The notes below the pieces were generated by a model. That model worked only from the letters and a program-made list of their open reading frames with translations, did not search any database and was not told the DNA's origin. From NCBI GenBank assembly GCA_964625145.1, contig CAZVAQ010000196.1, positions 1-5,732 on the forward strand: DNA of 5,732 nucleotides, in the 5' to 3' direction. The position numbers and the translations under genes are program-made. Positions 1 to 5,307 of this stretch are shown here, in pieces (within the stretch, counting starts at the first letter, position 1; every line of letters begins with the position of its first letter). Source of the stretch: CAYTRP01 sp964625145. Its GTDB lineage: Bacteria > Sumerlaeota > Sumerlaeia > SLMS01 > JAHLLQ01.

Positions 1-70
1 CGACCTGGCGACCCGCAACGGCATCAGCCTCTACGGATACAAGGAACCCGGGTACAAGGTGCCGGGTTAA
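1..70 (+). CDS. 3' end of an unidentified plus-strand gene (partial)
   Basis: An open frame enters from the left edge, is read from base 2, and ends in TAA at 68-70. The 22 visible residues begin DLATRNGISLYGYK and end GYKVPG. The tail is rich in Gly, Tyr and Lys, and many codons end in G or C, which suits real coding sequence in this genome. Too little is visible to name a family. The stop codon overlaps the stop of the convergent glycosyltransferase gene (both lie within TTAA at 67-70). This supports both being true gene ends, since genes often abut this way. The call rests only on the open frame and this junction; a chance open frame of this length is quite possible. Confidence 0.45.
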   Translation, partial: DLATRNGISLYGYKEPGYKVPG

Positions 71-1296
71 CGCCGGGCAGACTCCGCCACGACATCCCGA
101 TAGACTTCCACAACGCGCCGAATCATGACCTCGCGGGCGAATCGTCGTTGCGCGCGCTCGCGACGCTGCATTCTCGCCTCGTCGCTCTCCGGATAATTCG
201 TCAACCAACTCGCCATGCCATCGCGCCACGCATTCTCGTCCCGCGGCGGCAGAAGCCCACCATCGCCCTCCCCCACCAACTCCGGATGAGCCCCCACCCG
301 CGACGCGAGCACCGGCGTGCCGCACACCAGCGCCTGCGCATTGACGAGCCCGAATGCCGGCTGCCCTTGATCGGGATTCAGGAACACATCCGCCGCGCCA
401 AACCACATGGGGACATGTTCCGGCGGGACACGGCCGGCCAAGTGAATGCGCGAGGCATGCGGCGAAGACTCGGCGAGACCTTGGAGTCGCGCAGCGTCCG
501 GTCCTGAACCAGCAATCACCAACGTGAACTTGGCCTCCGCCGGCAAGTCGGCAACGGCGGCGATCAACGTTTCAAAGCCCTTCACGCGCTCGAGGCGCCC
601 AAGAGACAGTAGCAGCGGCCCATCAGTATCCGCCGTGGGAAGAAGCCGCTGCCGAAGCGCGCGCGCTTCCTCGCGGCTGACCCATTCGAAGTGTGTGGTG
701 TCAAAACCCAACGGGACCACACGCGGCCGCAGGCGCCGCGACTCGCGCAGCAGCTCCCGCCGCGTGAAGTCGCTGTCCACGATGATGGGCGGTCGCCGTA
801 AGAGCATTCGCCTCCACAGTGGCCAGGTGGCAAGCCGGTGCTTGTAGTGCCACAAGTTCCCCAGCGTGCGCCCCGGGCGTCGACGGTCCGGATGCCGCGG
901 GTCCAGGGGCGTCTCGTTCCAATGCGTGCCGTGAATGGTGCCCACACACGGAACGCGCGGCGATGCATCCATCGCGAACGGATACAGCGCCAGGCCCTGT
1001 GTGTGGATGATGTCCAGGCCATGCCTGTCATGCATGCGCCGCGCAGCGGCAAGAGCCTCGCGAAAAAAGGCGACATCGTAGCGCCCGGGCCGATGGCCGA
1101 TGGCCGTGAGTGACTCGTGTTGGGGAAGGGAAGCGTCAGCTTCCGGCGATGGAAGCGGCGTCGTAAGCAGATGCACCCGGTGCCCTGCAGCCGCCAGCCC
1201 CTCGGCCAGCTCGTGCGTGTGCTGCTCCATGCCGCCGGGCCGATGGGCTGGGAAGGCGCGGCAGACGAGCAGGATCTTCAGGGAGCCGGAGTCCAT
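67..1296 (-). CDS. Glycosyltransferase family 4 (GT-B fold), substrate unknown
   Basis: This 409-residue protein has the usual length and layout of a GT4 retaining glycosyltransferase, which transfers a sugar from a nucleotide-sugar donor in the cytoplasm. The N-terminal acceptor domain opens with a Rossmann strand (KILLVCRAF, residues 7-15) and the glycine loop PGGMEQH (20-26); GTIHGTHW follows at 119-126. The C-terminal donor domain starts near 225 and carries SLGRLERVKG (231-240), with the donor-phosphate Arg234 and Lys239, then VIAGSGP (260-266) and FGLVNAQALVCGTPVLAS (315-332). The EX7E motif expected there reads Pro313-x7-Gln321, so both glutamates are missing. No membrane segment or signal peptide is seen, so it acts in the cytosol or at the inner membrane face. 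The ATG at 1296 lacks a clear Shine-Dalgarno sequence, but the Rossmann strand begins right after it. Likely roles (LPS, exopolysaccharide or glycolipid synthesis) cannot be separated from sequence alone. Confidence 0.93.
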   Translation of the reverse strand: MDSGSLKILLVCRAFPAHRPGGMEQHTHELAEGLAAAGHRVHLLTTPLPSPEADASLPQHESLTAIGHRPGRYDVAFFREALAAARRMHDRHGLDIIHTQGLALYPFAMDASPRVPCVGTIHGTHWNETPLDPRHPDRRRPGRTLGNLWHYKHRLATWPLWRRMLLRRPPIIVDSDFTRRELLRESRRLRPRVVPLGFDTTHFEWVSREEARALRQRLLPTADTDGPLLLSLGRLERVKGFETLIAAVADLPAEAKFTLVIAGSGPDAARLQGLAESSPHASRIHLAGRVPPEHVPMWFGAADVFLNPDQGQPAFGLVNAQALVCGTPVLASRVGAHPELVGEGDGGLLPPRDENAWRDGMASWLTNYPESDEARMQRRERAQRRFAREVMIRRVVEVYRDVVAESARR

Positions 1297-1335
1297 GGGG
1301 CGACGTGCCGGGCGGGCGCATACCAGTCCCGCAGG

Positions 1336-1680
1336 TCAGATGCGCGCGTTGGACCAGTAGGAGGCCAAATCGCCGTCCCTCGTATTGGCGTCGAGCAGGA
1401 TCAGGTCGAGCTTCGACAACCGCAGCCGGTTCACGATCTCGTAGTACGGCGCCTTGTCCTTCTCGCGAAGGATGAAGTCGATCCCCGGCTTCTTCAGGTC
1501 CCGGTTCGGGATCAGCACAGGGGCCTCGAGCACCTTGATGGCGGCATGATCCATGTAGTGCTTCAGCGTCGCCGCCGGATCCGACGAGTCCACGGCCACC
1601 AGCAGCGAGAGCTTGTTGTTCACGCCACTAACGACGATGCGATAAACGGAGGGAATGCGATCGGAGGTCTTCAGGGCCAT
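1336..1680 (-). CDS. Conserved-looking hypothetical protein, 114 residues
   Basis: I do not recognise this family. The protein starts MALKTSDRIPSVYRIVVSG and ends ASYWSNARI. Short hydrophobic runs that look like beta strands (YRIVVSGV 13-20, KLSLLVAV 23-30, KLDLILLDA 90-98) alternate with charged helical stretches (AATLKHYMDHAAIKVLE 36-52, EKDKAPYYEIVNRLRL 73-88). This suggests a small soluble alpha/beta protein. There is no signal peptide or membrane segment and no cysteine. The frame stays open upstream to 1851, but that extension is rich in Pro and Arg and runs through the cyd terminator hairpin, so I chose the ATG at 1680. That start has no obvious Shine-Dalgarno sequence. The gene ends 39 bases before the glycosyltransferase start on the same strand, so the two probably share a transcript. 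No function is proposed. Confidence 0.75.
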   Translation of the reverse strand: MALKTSDRIPSVYRIVVSGVNNKLSLLVAVDSSDPAATLKHYMDHAAIKVLEAPVLIPNRDLKKPGIDFILREKDKAPYYEIVNRLRLSKLDLILLDANTRDGDLASYWSNARI

Positions 1681-1720
1681 GATAGTCGGGATCAATCGAG
1701 GGTGTGATGTCTGGCGCGGG

Positions 1721-1740
1721 GTGGCCCGGCCACAAAGTGG
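1721..1740. repeat. GC-rich palindromes upstream of the 114-residue gene
   Basis: GTGGCC (1721-1726) and GGCCAC (1728-1733) form a near-perfect palindrome around a single C. The adjoining CCAC (1730-1733) can instead pair with GTGG (1737-1740) across AAA. The site lies 41-60 bases upstream of the start at 1680, in the probable promoter or leader region of the small gene and glycosyltransferase. It could be an operator or a leader hairpin; no known protein-binding consensus is recognised. Confidence 0.35.
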
Positions 1741-1751
1741 AAAGGGGTGCT

Positions 1752-1767
1752 GCCCCCGCCGGGGGGC
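1752..1767. repeat. Hairpin GCCCCC-GCC-GGGGGGC
   Basis: GCCCCC (1752-1757), a three-base GCC loop and a run of G closed by C (to 1767) form a strong short hairpin. It closely resembles GCCCCC-ACC-GGGGGC at 5174-5188 in the other intergenic region, differing by one loop base and one extra G. It may therefore be another copy of the same dispersed element rather than a local control site. GC-rich hairpins also arise by chance in such DNA, so confidence is modest. Confidence 0.4.
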
Positions 1768-1819
1768 GTCAAGGGGAAGGGGGGTGGCAATGCGCCGGTT
1801 GCGCGTCGTTGGGGGCCAC

Positions 1820-1863
1820 GAAAAGGGCACAAGGGAGGAGATCCTTCGCACCTCTCTTGTGCC
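1820..1863 (-). terminator. Rho-independent terminator of the cydAB operon
   Basis: Read on the minus strand, arms at 1863-1851 and 1838-1826 form a 13-bp stem (GGCACAAGAGAGG with CCTCCCTTGTGCC, one G-U pair) around a 12-base loop. The stem is followed at once by CTTTT (1825-1821). It begins 37 bases after the cydB stop codon. Stem length, position and T-run fit an intrinsic terminator. The T-run is short, so some read-through into the downstream minus-strand genes is possible. Confidence 0.75.
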
Positions 1864-1899
1864 GCCTTCTGGTCAGGGCCCGATCTGCCGACCCGGCGA

Positions 1900-2928
1900 T
1901 CAGTAGCTGTACTGGTCCAGCTTCACCTTCCCCCGGAAGATGTAATAGATCGCCACCGTGTACGCCACCACCACGGGCATGCCCAGCAGCGCGATCACCA
2001 GCATGATCCCCAGCGTCTTCTGGCTCGATGCCGCGTTGTAGATCGTCAGGTTGTACGCCGGGTCGAGCGACGACACGATCATGTTCGGGTACACGCCCAC
2101 GCCAAACAACATGAACAACGCCGCGATGGTGCAGCAGGAGCTGATGAACGCGCGCGCCTCGAAGCCCTTGTACAGCGCCCGCGGAATGTTCGCGATCGCC
2201 AGCACGTTCAGCACCACCACGATCCACATCCACGGGAAGATCTCGAAGTTGTGCACCATCGACGGCACCAGCACCAACGTCGCCATCGTCGTGAAGATGT
2301 ACATGATGACGAAGAAGGAAAACGTCCGCGGAATCCAGCGCTTGATCTTCGCCTGCAGTTCACCCTCCGTCTTCATGTATAGGTACACCGACCCGTGCAT
2401 CGTGAAGAGCGACACGGCGAACACACCCACCAGCAGCGCATACGGATGCAGCAGCTCCAGCAGGCCGCCAACGTACTCCATGTCCGCGCCGATCCGCATG
2501 CCGAGGATCATGTTCCCCAGCGCGACGCCGAACAGCAGCGACGCCACGGTGCTGGACAGGCAGAACGCCACGTCCCACACGCGTTGCCACGCCCGCGAGT
2601 GCACCTTGCTGCGGAATTCCAGCGCGCACGCCCGGAAGATCAACATGAACACCAGGAAGATGAACGGCAGGTAGAACGCCGAGAACGCGGTGGCGTACGC
2701 ATGCGGAAACGCCGCGAACAGCGCGCCGCCGCCGGTCACCAGCCACACCTCGTTGCCGTCCCACACAGGGCCGATGGAGTTCATGAACGTGCGCCGCTCG
2801 ATGTCGCCCCTGCTGAACAGGTGCAACGTCCCCACGCCCAGATCGAAACCATCGAGGATCGTGTAGCCGATCAACAGCACGCCCAGCAGGAAGAACCAGA
2901 TCAGGTTGAGGTCAAGGAACTCGCTCAC
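1900..2928 (-). CDS. cydB: Cytochrome bd quinol oxidase subunit II
   Basis: CydB is the heme-free structural subunit that pairs with CydA in the inner membrane. The 342-residue protein shows the family signatures in order: WFFLLGVLLIGYTILDGFDLGVG (11-33, broken here only by description: first membrane helix then DGFDLGVG at 26-33), ERRTFMNSIGPVWDGNEVWLV (44-64 region, key residues Trp56, Asp57, Asn59), GGGALFAAFPHAYA (66-79), FGVALGN (133-139) and SSQKTL (301-306) before the last helix. About eight or nine hydrophobic helices are visible. It is shorter than E. coli CydB (379) mainly because the loop between the helices near 205-220 and 231-247 is reduced. The start is GTG at 2928, overlapping the cydA stop by four bases, with GGGAGG ideally placed upstream. 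No cydX-like small gene follows; the terminator lies just downstream. Confidence 0.97.
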   Translation of the reverse strand: MSEFLDLNLIWFFLLGVLLIGYTILDGFDLGVGTLHLFSRGDIERRTFMNSIGPVWDGNEVWLVTGGGALFAAFPHAYATAFSAFYLPFIFLVFMLIFRACALEFRSKVHSRAWQRVWDVAFCLSSTVASLLFGVALGNMILGMRIGADMEYVGGLLELLHPYALLVGVFAVSLFTMHGSVYLYMKTEGELQAKIKRWIPRTFSFFVIMYIFTTMATLVLVPSMVHNFEIFPWMWIVVVLNVLAIANIPRALYKGFEARAFISSCCTIAALFMLFGVGVYPNMIVSSLDPAYNLTIYNAASSQKTLGIMLVIALLGMPVVVAYTVAIYYIFRGKVKLDQYSY

Positions 2929-4421
2929 TGTTCGCCTCCCATCATCGTGAACTGGTGCTTGCCGCGGCGGCTGATCGCATCAAGCAGGTCCTGCGGCTCG
3001 GTCGATGCCGGCTCGGGAATATGATCCAGATGCGGGCCCTCCTTGATCTTGCGGTCAAACACATAGACGAACAGACCGAACAGCAGCGAATAAATCATCA
3101 CGAACAGGATGAGCGACGCGAGCACCTCCCAACCCTCCACCGCCTTTGAAGCCGCATGCTCCGTTCGCAGCAAATTGTACACGACCCACGGTTGCCGCCC
3201 GACCTCTGCGGTGACCCATCCGGTCTGGTTCGCCACGTACGGCAAAGGCGCCGACAACACGAAGACCCACATCAGCCAACGCGTCTGGAACAGCTTGCCG
3301 CGCCACAACATGAAGCATCCGAACAACGTCAACCCGATGAAGAACATCCCCAGCCCCACCATGATGTGATACGTCTGGAAAGTCAGCCACACCGGCGGCC
3401 GGTCGCGCTCCTCGAACGCATCAAGCCCCGTCACCGGCTTGCTCGCGTCCCAATGCACCAGGAAACTCAACATCCCCGGGACCGGCACGCCCCACTTCAC
3501 CTCGCCCGTCGCATTGTCCGGCCAACCGAACAGGTAAATCGGCGCGCGCTCCTGCGTCTGGTACAGGCCCTCCATCGCCGCCAGCTTCGCCGGCTGGTGC
3601 CTGGCCACGACCTCCGCGCTCATCGAACCGAGCAACGCCTGGCCAATGCTCGACACCGTCGCCAACATCAACGCCAGCACGAAGCAACGCCGCGCAAAGT
3701 CCACATGCCGGTTCTTCAGGATATACCACGCACACACGCTCATCACCACAAACGCGCCCAGCACATAGCAACCCACCAACACATGCGCCAGGCGGATCAT
3801 GCTCGACGGATTGAACACCATCGCCCAGAAATCCACAATCTCCGCGCGCACGAACATCGTGTCAATCACCGCCGGATCATACACATAATCCGCCGGGACC
3901 GGAATCTCCACCAATGGATTCGAGGGATCGCGCCCCACCAACCGGAAACCCGCCGGCGTTTGCTGCCAACTGTTCGCCACCACGATCCACACCGCCGAGA
4001 ACATCGACCCCAGCGACACCATCAGCGTGCTGAAGAAATGCACGCCCTTCGACACCTTGTTCCACCCGAACACCAACACCGCGAGGAAGCCCGACTCCAG
4101 GAAGAACGCAAAGATCCCCTCCGCCGCCAGCGCCGACCCGAACACGTCCCCCACAAAGCGCGAATACGTCGCCCAATTCGTCCCGAACTGGAACTCCAGC
4201 ACGATCCCCGTGGCGACACCCATGGCGAACACCAACGCGAAGACCTTCACCCAGAACTTCGTCATCGCCTCGTAGATCGGATTGCCGGTCCGCAGGTACA
4301 TCGCCTCCATCATGACAAGCAACACACCGAGTCCGATACTTAGTGGAGGGTACAAATAATGAAACATCGATGTCAGCGCAAACTGAATGCGCGACAGGAA
4401 GACAGGATCCAGTGATTCCAT
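2925..4421 (-). CDS. cydA: Cytochrome bd quinol oxidase subunit I, short Q-loop
   Basis: CydA oxidises quinol and reduces oxygen to water at its three hemes in the inner membrane. The 498 residues match E. coli CydA (522) throughout, beginning LSRIQFALTSMFHYLY. Family residues can be placed by alignment: His21 (E. coli His19, high-spin heme ligand), Glu101 and Glu109 (Glu99/Glu107 proton path) in AAEGIFAFFLES, His213 (His186, heme b558), Lys279 and Glu284 (Lys252/Glu257, quinol site) in KLAAME, Met354 (Met393, heme b558), and Glu406 and Arg409 in EVGRQPW. E. coli Arg391 corresponds to His352. The periplasmic Q-loop is short, lacking the extra C-terminal segment of the E. coli long form. The open frame runs back to 4889 but homology starts at the ATG at 4421, so the extension is rejected. 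The gene is transcribed with cydB. Confidence 0.98.
   Translation of the reverse strand: MESLDPVFLSRIQFALTSMFHYLYPPLSIGLGVLLVMMEAMYLRTGNPIYEAMTKFWVKVFALVFAMGVATGIVLEFQFGTNWATYSRFVGDVFGSALAAEGIFAFFLESGFLAVLVFGWNKVSKGVHFFSTLMVSLGSMFSAVWIVVANSWQQTPAGFRLVGRDPSNPLVEIPVPADYVYDPAVIDTMFVRAEIVDFWAMVFNPSSMIRLAHVLVGCYVLGAFVVMSVCAWYILKNRHVDFARRCFVLALMLATVSSIGQALLGSMSAEVVARHQPAKLAAMEGLYQTQERAPIYLFGWPDNATGEVKWGVPVPGMLSFLVHWDASKPVTGLDAFEERDRPPVWLTFQTYHIMVGLGMFFIGLTLFGCFMLWRGKLFQTRWLMWVFVLSAPLPYVANQTGWVTAEVGRQPWVVYNLLRTEHAASKAVEGWEVLASLILFVMIYSLLFGLFVYVFDRKIKEGPHLDHIPEPASTEPQDLLDAISRRGKHQFTMMGGEQ
2935..2940 (-). promoter_or_regulatory. Ribosome binding site of cydB inside the end of cydA
   Basis: GGGAGG on the minus strand lies 6 bases before the GTG start, within the last codons of cydA. 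Together with the GTGA stop/start overlap at 2925-2928 it fixes the unusual GTG start. It also suggests translational coupling of the two oxidase subunits. Confidence 0.75.
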
Positions 4422-4616
4422 GATGGGCAGGCGCGTCCTCCGGGAGCGAGACAGTCGTCGCACAAATACGACAAAGAAGTGTCGGCCTATCCGCTTAACG
4501 GAGGCAAGGGAATTTCCTAACGAGGATCGCTTTTGTCGGATATTGAGTCGCCAGCAACAAGGATTGCCTGCGCCCGCACGCTGGGCCATTCTCAACAAGA
4601 GGATTGAACCTGAACC
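4422..4616. promoter_or_regulatory. Divergent regulatory region between cydA and the MNT gene
   Basis: This 195-base gap must hold the promoters of both divergent genes and is visibly more AT-rich than the flanking coding DNA. A minus-strand GGAGGA (4436-4441) sits 14 bases before the cydA ATG, which is rather far but the only candidate. A dyad GTCG-N8-CGAC lies at 4457-4472. The stretch TTTGTCG(G/T)AT occurs once on each strand (4532-4541 on plus, 4475-4466 on minus), facing each other. I found no convincing -35/-10 pair and no FNR- or ArcA-like consensus on either strand. Confidence 0.5.
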
Positions 4617-4955
4617 ATGCAGCCAGAACTCACAGTCCCCTCCAGCCATCAGCCGGTCCTGCCCAAGGACCAATTGGCTGCATTTTGCCGGCGCCACGGC
4701 ATCGTTCGCCTCGCTCTGTTCGGTTCGGCGCTGACCGATGGATTCACCGACGAGAGCGACATCGACTTCCTGGCTGAGTGGGCTTCTGAGGCTCACCTTT
4801 CGCTCTACGATCTCGTGCGCGCGCAAAGCGAACTCGCACAGATGCTCGGGCGCCGCGTCGACCTCGTCGACCGCCTCGCCATCGAGCAATCATCCAATTG
4901 GCTCCTGCGCCGCGCCATCCTCGACGAGGCCGTCACCATCTATGAAGCCGCGTGA
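4617..4955 (+). CDS. Minimal nucleotidyltransferase (MNT domain), MntA-type antitoxin without toxin
   Basis: The 112-residue protein is a single polymerase-beta-like nucleotidyltransferase domain. The motif GS-x10-DxD is exact: Gly36-Ser37 in LFGSAL and Asp48/Asp50 in SDIDFL. A third acidic residue is Asp82 in RRVDLVD. All three metal-binding acids are therefore present and the enzyme is probably active. In MntA/HepT (type VII) toxin-antitoxin pairs, such proteins neutralise a HEPN ribonuclease by adding AMP to a tyrosine; that role here is inferred from the family. The HEPN gene normally overlaps or directly follows the MNT gene. Here an ATG at 4942 overlaps the MNT end but its frame shows no HEPN features and stops after 47 codons. 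AAGAGGA at 4597-4603 is the nearest ribosome site, 13 bases from the ATG. Orphan MNT genes also exist, so the toxin may have been lost or may lie elsewhere. Confidence 0.88.
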   Translation: MQPELTVPSSHQPVLPKDQLAAFCRRHGIVRLALFGSALTDGFTDESDIDFLAEWASEAHLSLYDLVRAQSELAQMLGRRVDLVDRLAIEQSSNWLLRRAILDEAVTIYEAA

Positions 4956-4962
4956 GGGCATA

Positions 4963-5036
4963 GTGCAAAATGTTCTCATCGGCAGTGACTTGCAATTATC
5001 GGGGATGAGTCCTCGACTCATTAAAGGACATTGCAC
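4963..5036. repeat. Foldable 74-base element with closing stem and inner hairpin
   Basis: GTGCAA (4963-4968) pairs with TTGCAC (5031-5036). After a two-base AA bulge, TGTTCT (4971-4976) pairs with AGGACA (5025-5030) with one G-U pair, closing a 12-bp stem. Inside lies a perfect 7-bp hairpin, ATGAGTC-CTC-GACTCAT (5005-5021). Its GATGAG edge (5004-5009) could instead pair with CTCATC (4975-4980), giving two exclusive folds. It begins 8 bases after the MNT stop codon. It has no T-run, so it is not a standard terminator. It matches no RNA family I can name. Confidence 0.45.
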
Positions 5037-5075
5037 GACACCAGGTGGCCAGCGCGGAGCGCGACACTTGAATAG

Positions 5076-5104
5076 CCATGGGTGAAGCGAAGCGGAACCC
5101 ATGG
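5076..5104. repeat. 8-bp inverted repeat CCATGGGT / ACCCATGG
   Basis: Perfect arms at 5076-5083 and 5097-5104 enclose a 13-base loop, GAAGCGAAGCGGA, which itself repeats GAAGCG. A smaller palindrome, CGCG-GAG-CGCG, lies just upstream at 5053-5063. The arrangement resembles short palindromic repeats of the REP type, which occur in many copies between genes. Copy number cannot be judged from this window. Confidence 0.5.
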
Positions 5105-5132
5105 TAGTAAGAAAGGAAGCCCGAACCCCCTT

Positions 5133-5181
5133 GTGGGGTGACACAACGGGCGAATCATGGACGTTGTTGTGTCGCCCCCAC
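5133..5181. repeat. Long imperfect inverted repeat around GACACAAC / GTTGTGTC
   Basis: GACACAAC (5140-5147) and GTTGTGTC (5166-5173) are perfect 8-base arms separated by 18 bases. Pairing continues outward through a T-G wobble and GGGG (5135-5138) with CCCC (5175-5178), giving 13 bp. It continues further with one bulged base. The outer right arm is shared with the next hairpin (5174-5188), so the two folds compete. The left outer arm also pairs locally as ACCCC-N5-GGGGT (5125-5139). Confidence 0.5.
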
Positions 5182-5265
5182 CGGGGGCTCGTCACTTCGA
5201 CGGACCCAACCTCCGGTTCCGGCTTCGCCTCCACCGGAGGCTACTCAAATGTCGCCCTGCGGGCT
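5172..5265. repeat. Three tandem-spaced copies of a TCGCC...GGCT hairpin unit
   Basis: Three related hairpins lie on the plus strand. The stems are GCCCCC-ACC-GGGGGC (5174-5188), GCCTCC-ACC-GGAGGC (5227-5241) and the shorter GCCC-TGC-GGGC (5254-5264). Each is preceded by TC and followed by T, so the shared unit reads TCGCC...GG(n)GCT. The first two differ at one stem position where C-G has become T-A on both arms, so pairing is kept. The second copy also overlaps a larger inverted repeat, CCTCCGGT (5210-5217) with ACCGGAGG (5233-5240). This looks like a family of repeat hairpins rather than a single control site. Confidence 0.55.
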
Positions 5266-5307
5266 GGGTGGCGTGGCAGATGGAGCGTCTGTAAACCTTT
5301 CCCCCGC

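Larger units (their letters stand above)
4956..5307. other. Non-coding stretch rich in inverted repeats
   Basis: No convincing gene is seen in these 352 bases on either strand. Frames that stay open cross the hairpins listed below, and their translations are low in hydrophobic residues and rich in Arg, Gly, Pro and Ser. The stretch starts at the exact end of the MNT gene, where a HEPN toxin gene would be expected, and ends at the stop of the nuclease-like gene. At least six separate inverted repeats lie in it. No terminal repeats with target duplication were found that would define one transposon. Confidence 0.6.

Noticed and set aside
1681..1851. N-terminal extension of the 114-residue protein
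   Set aside because: The extension is rich in Pro and Arg with no fold signal and overlaps the strong cyd terminator; the downstream ATG fits better.
1747..2382. Plus-strand open frame across the terminator and the end of cydB
   Set aside because: The translation is a low-complexity His/Arg string antisense to conserved cydB sequence and crosses the terminator hairpin.
3156..4343. 395-codon plus-strand open frame opposite cydA
   Set aside because: Its translation is almost only His, Arg, Gln, Pro and Glu with no domain pattern. It mirrors the codon bias of cydA, whose homology is unmistakable.
4422..4889. N-terminal extension of cydA to 4889
   Set aside because: It would run through the divergent promoter region and most of the MNT gene. 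CydA homology begins at the ATG at 4421, and E. coli CydA starts at nearly the same place.
5001..5036. Possible hammerhead ribozyme suggested by GATGAGTCC...GGAC
   Set aside because: The core needs CUGAUGA and GAAA; here the bases are GGATGA and no GAAA follows GGAC. The resemblance is partial.
4956..5307. CRISPR array or tRNA gene
   Set aside because: Repeats are short, inverted and unevenly spaced, unlike CRISPR direct repeats. No cloverleaf with a T-arm consensus could be drawn.
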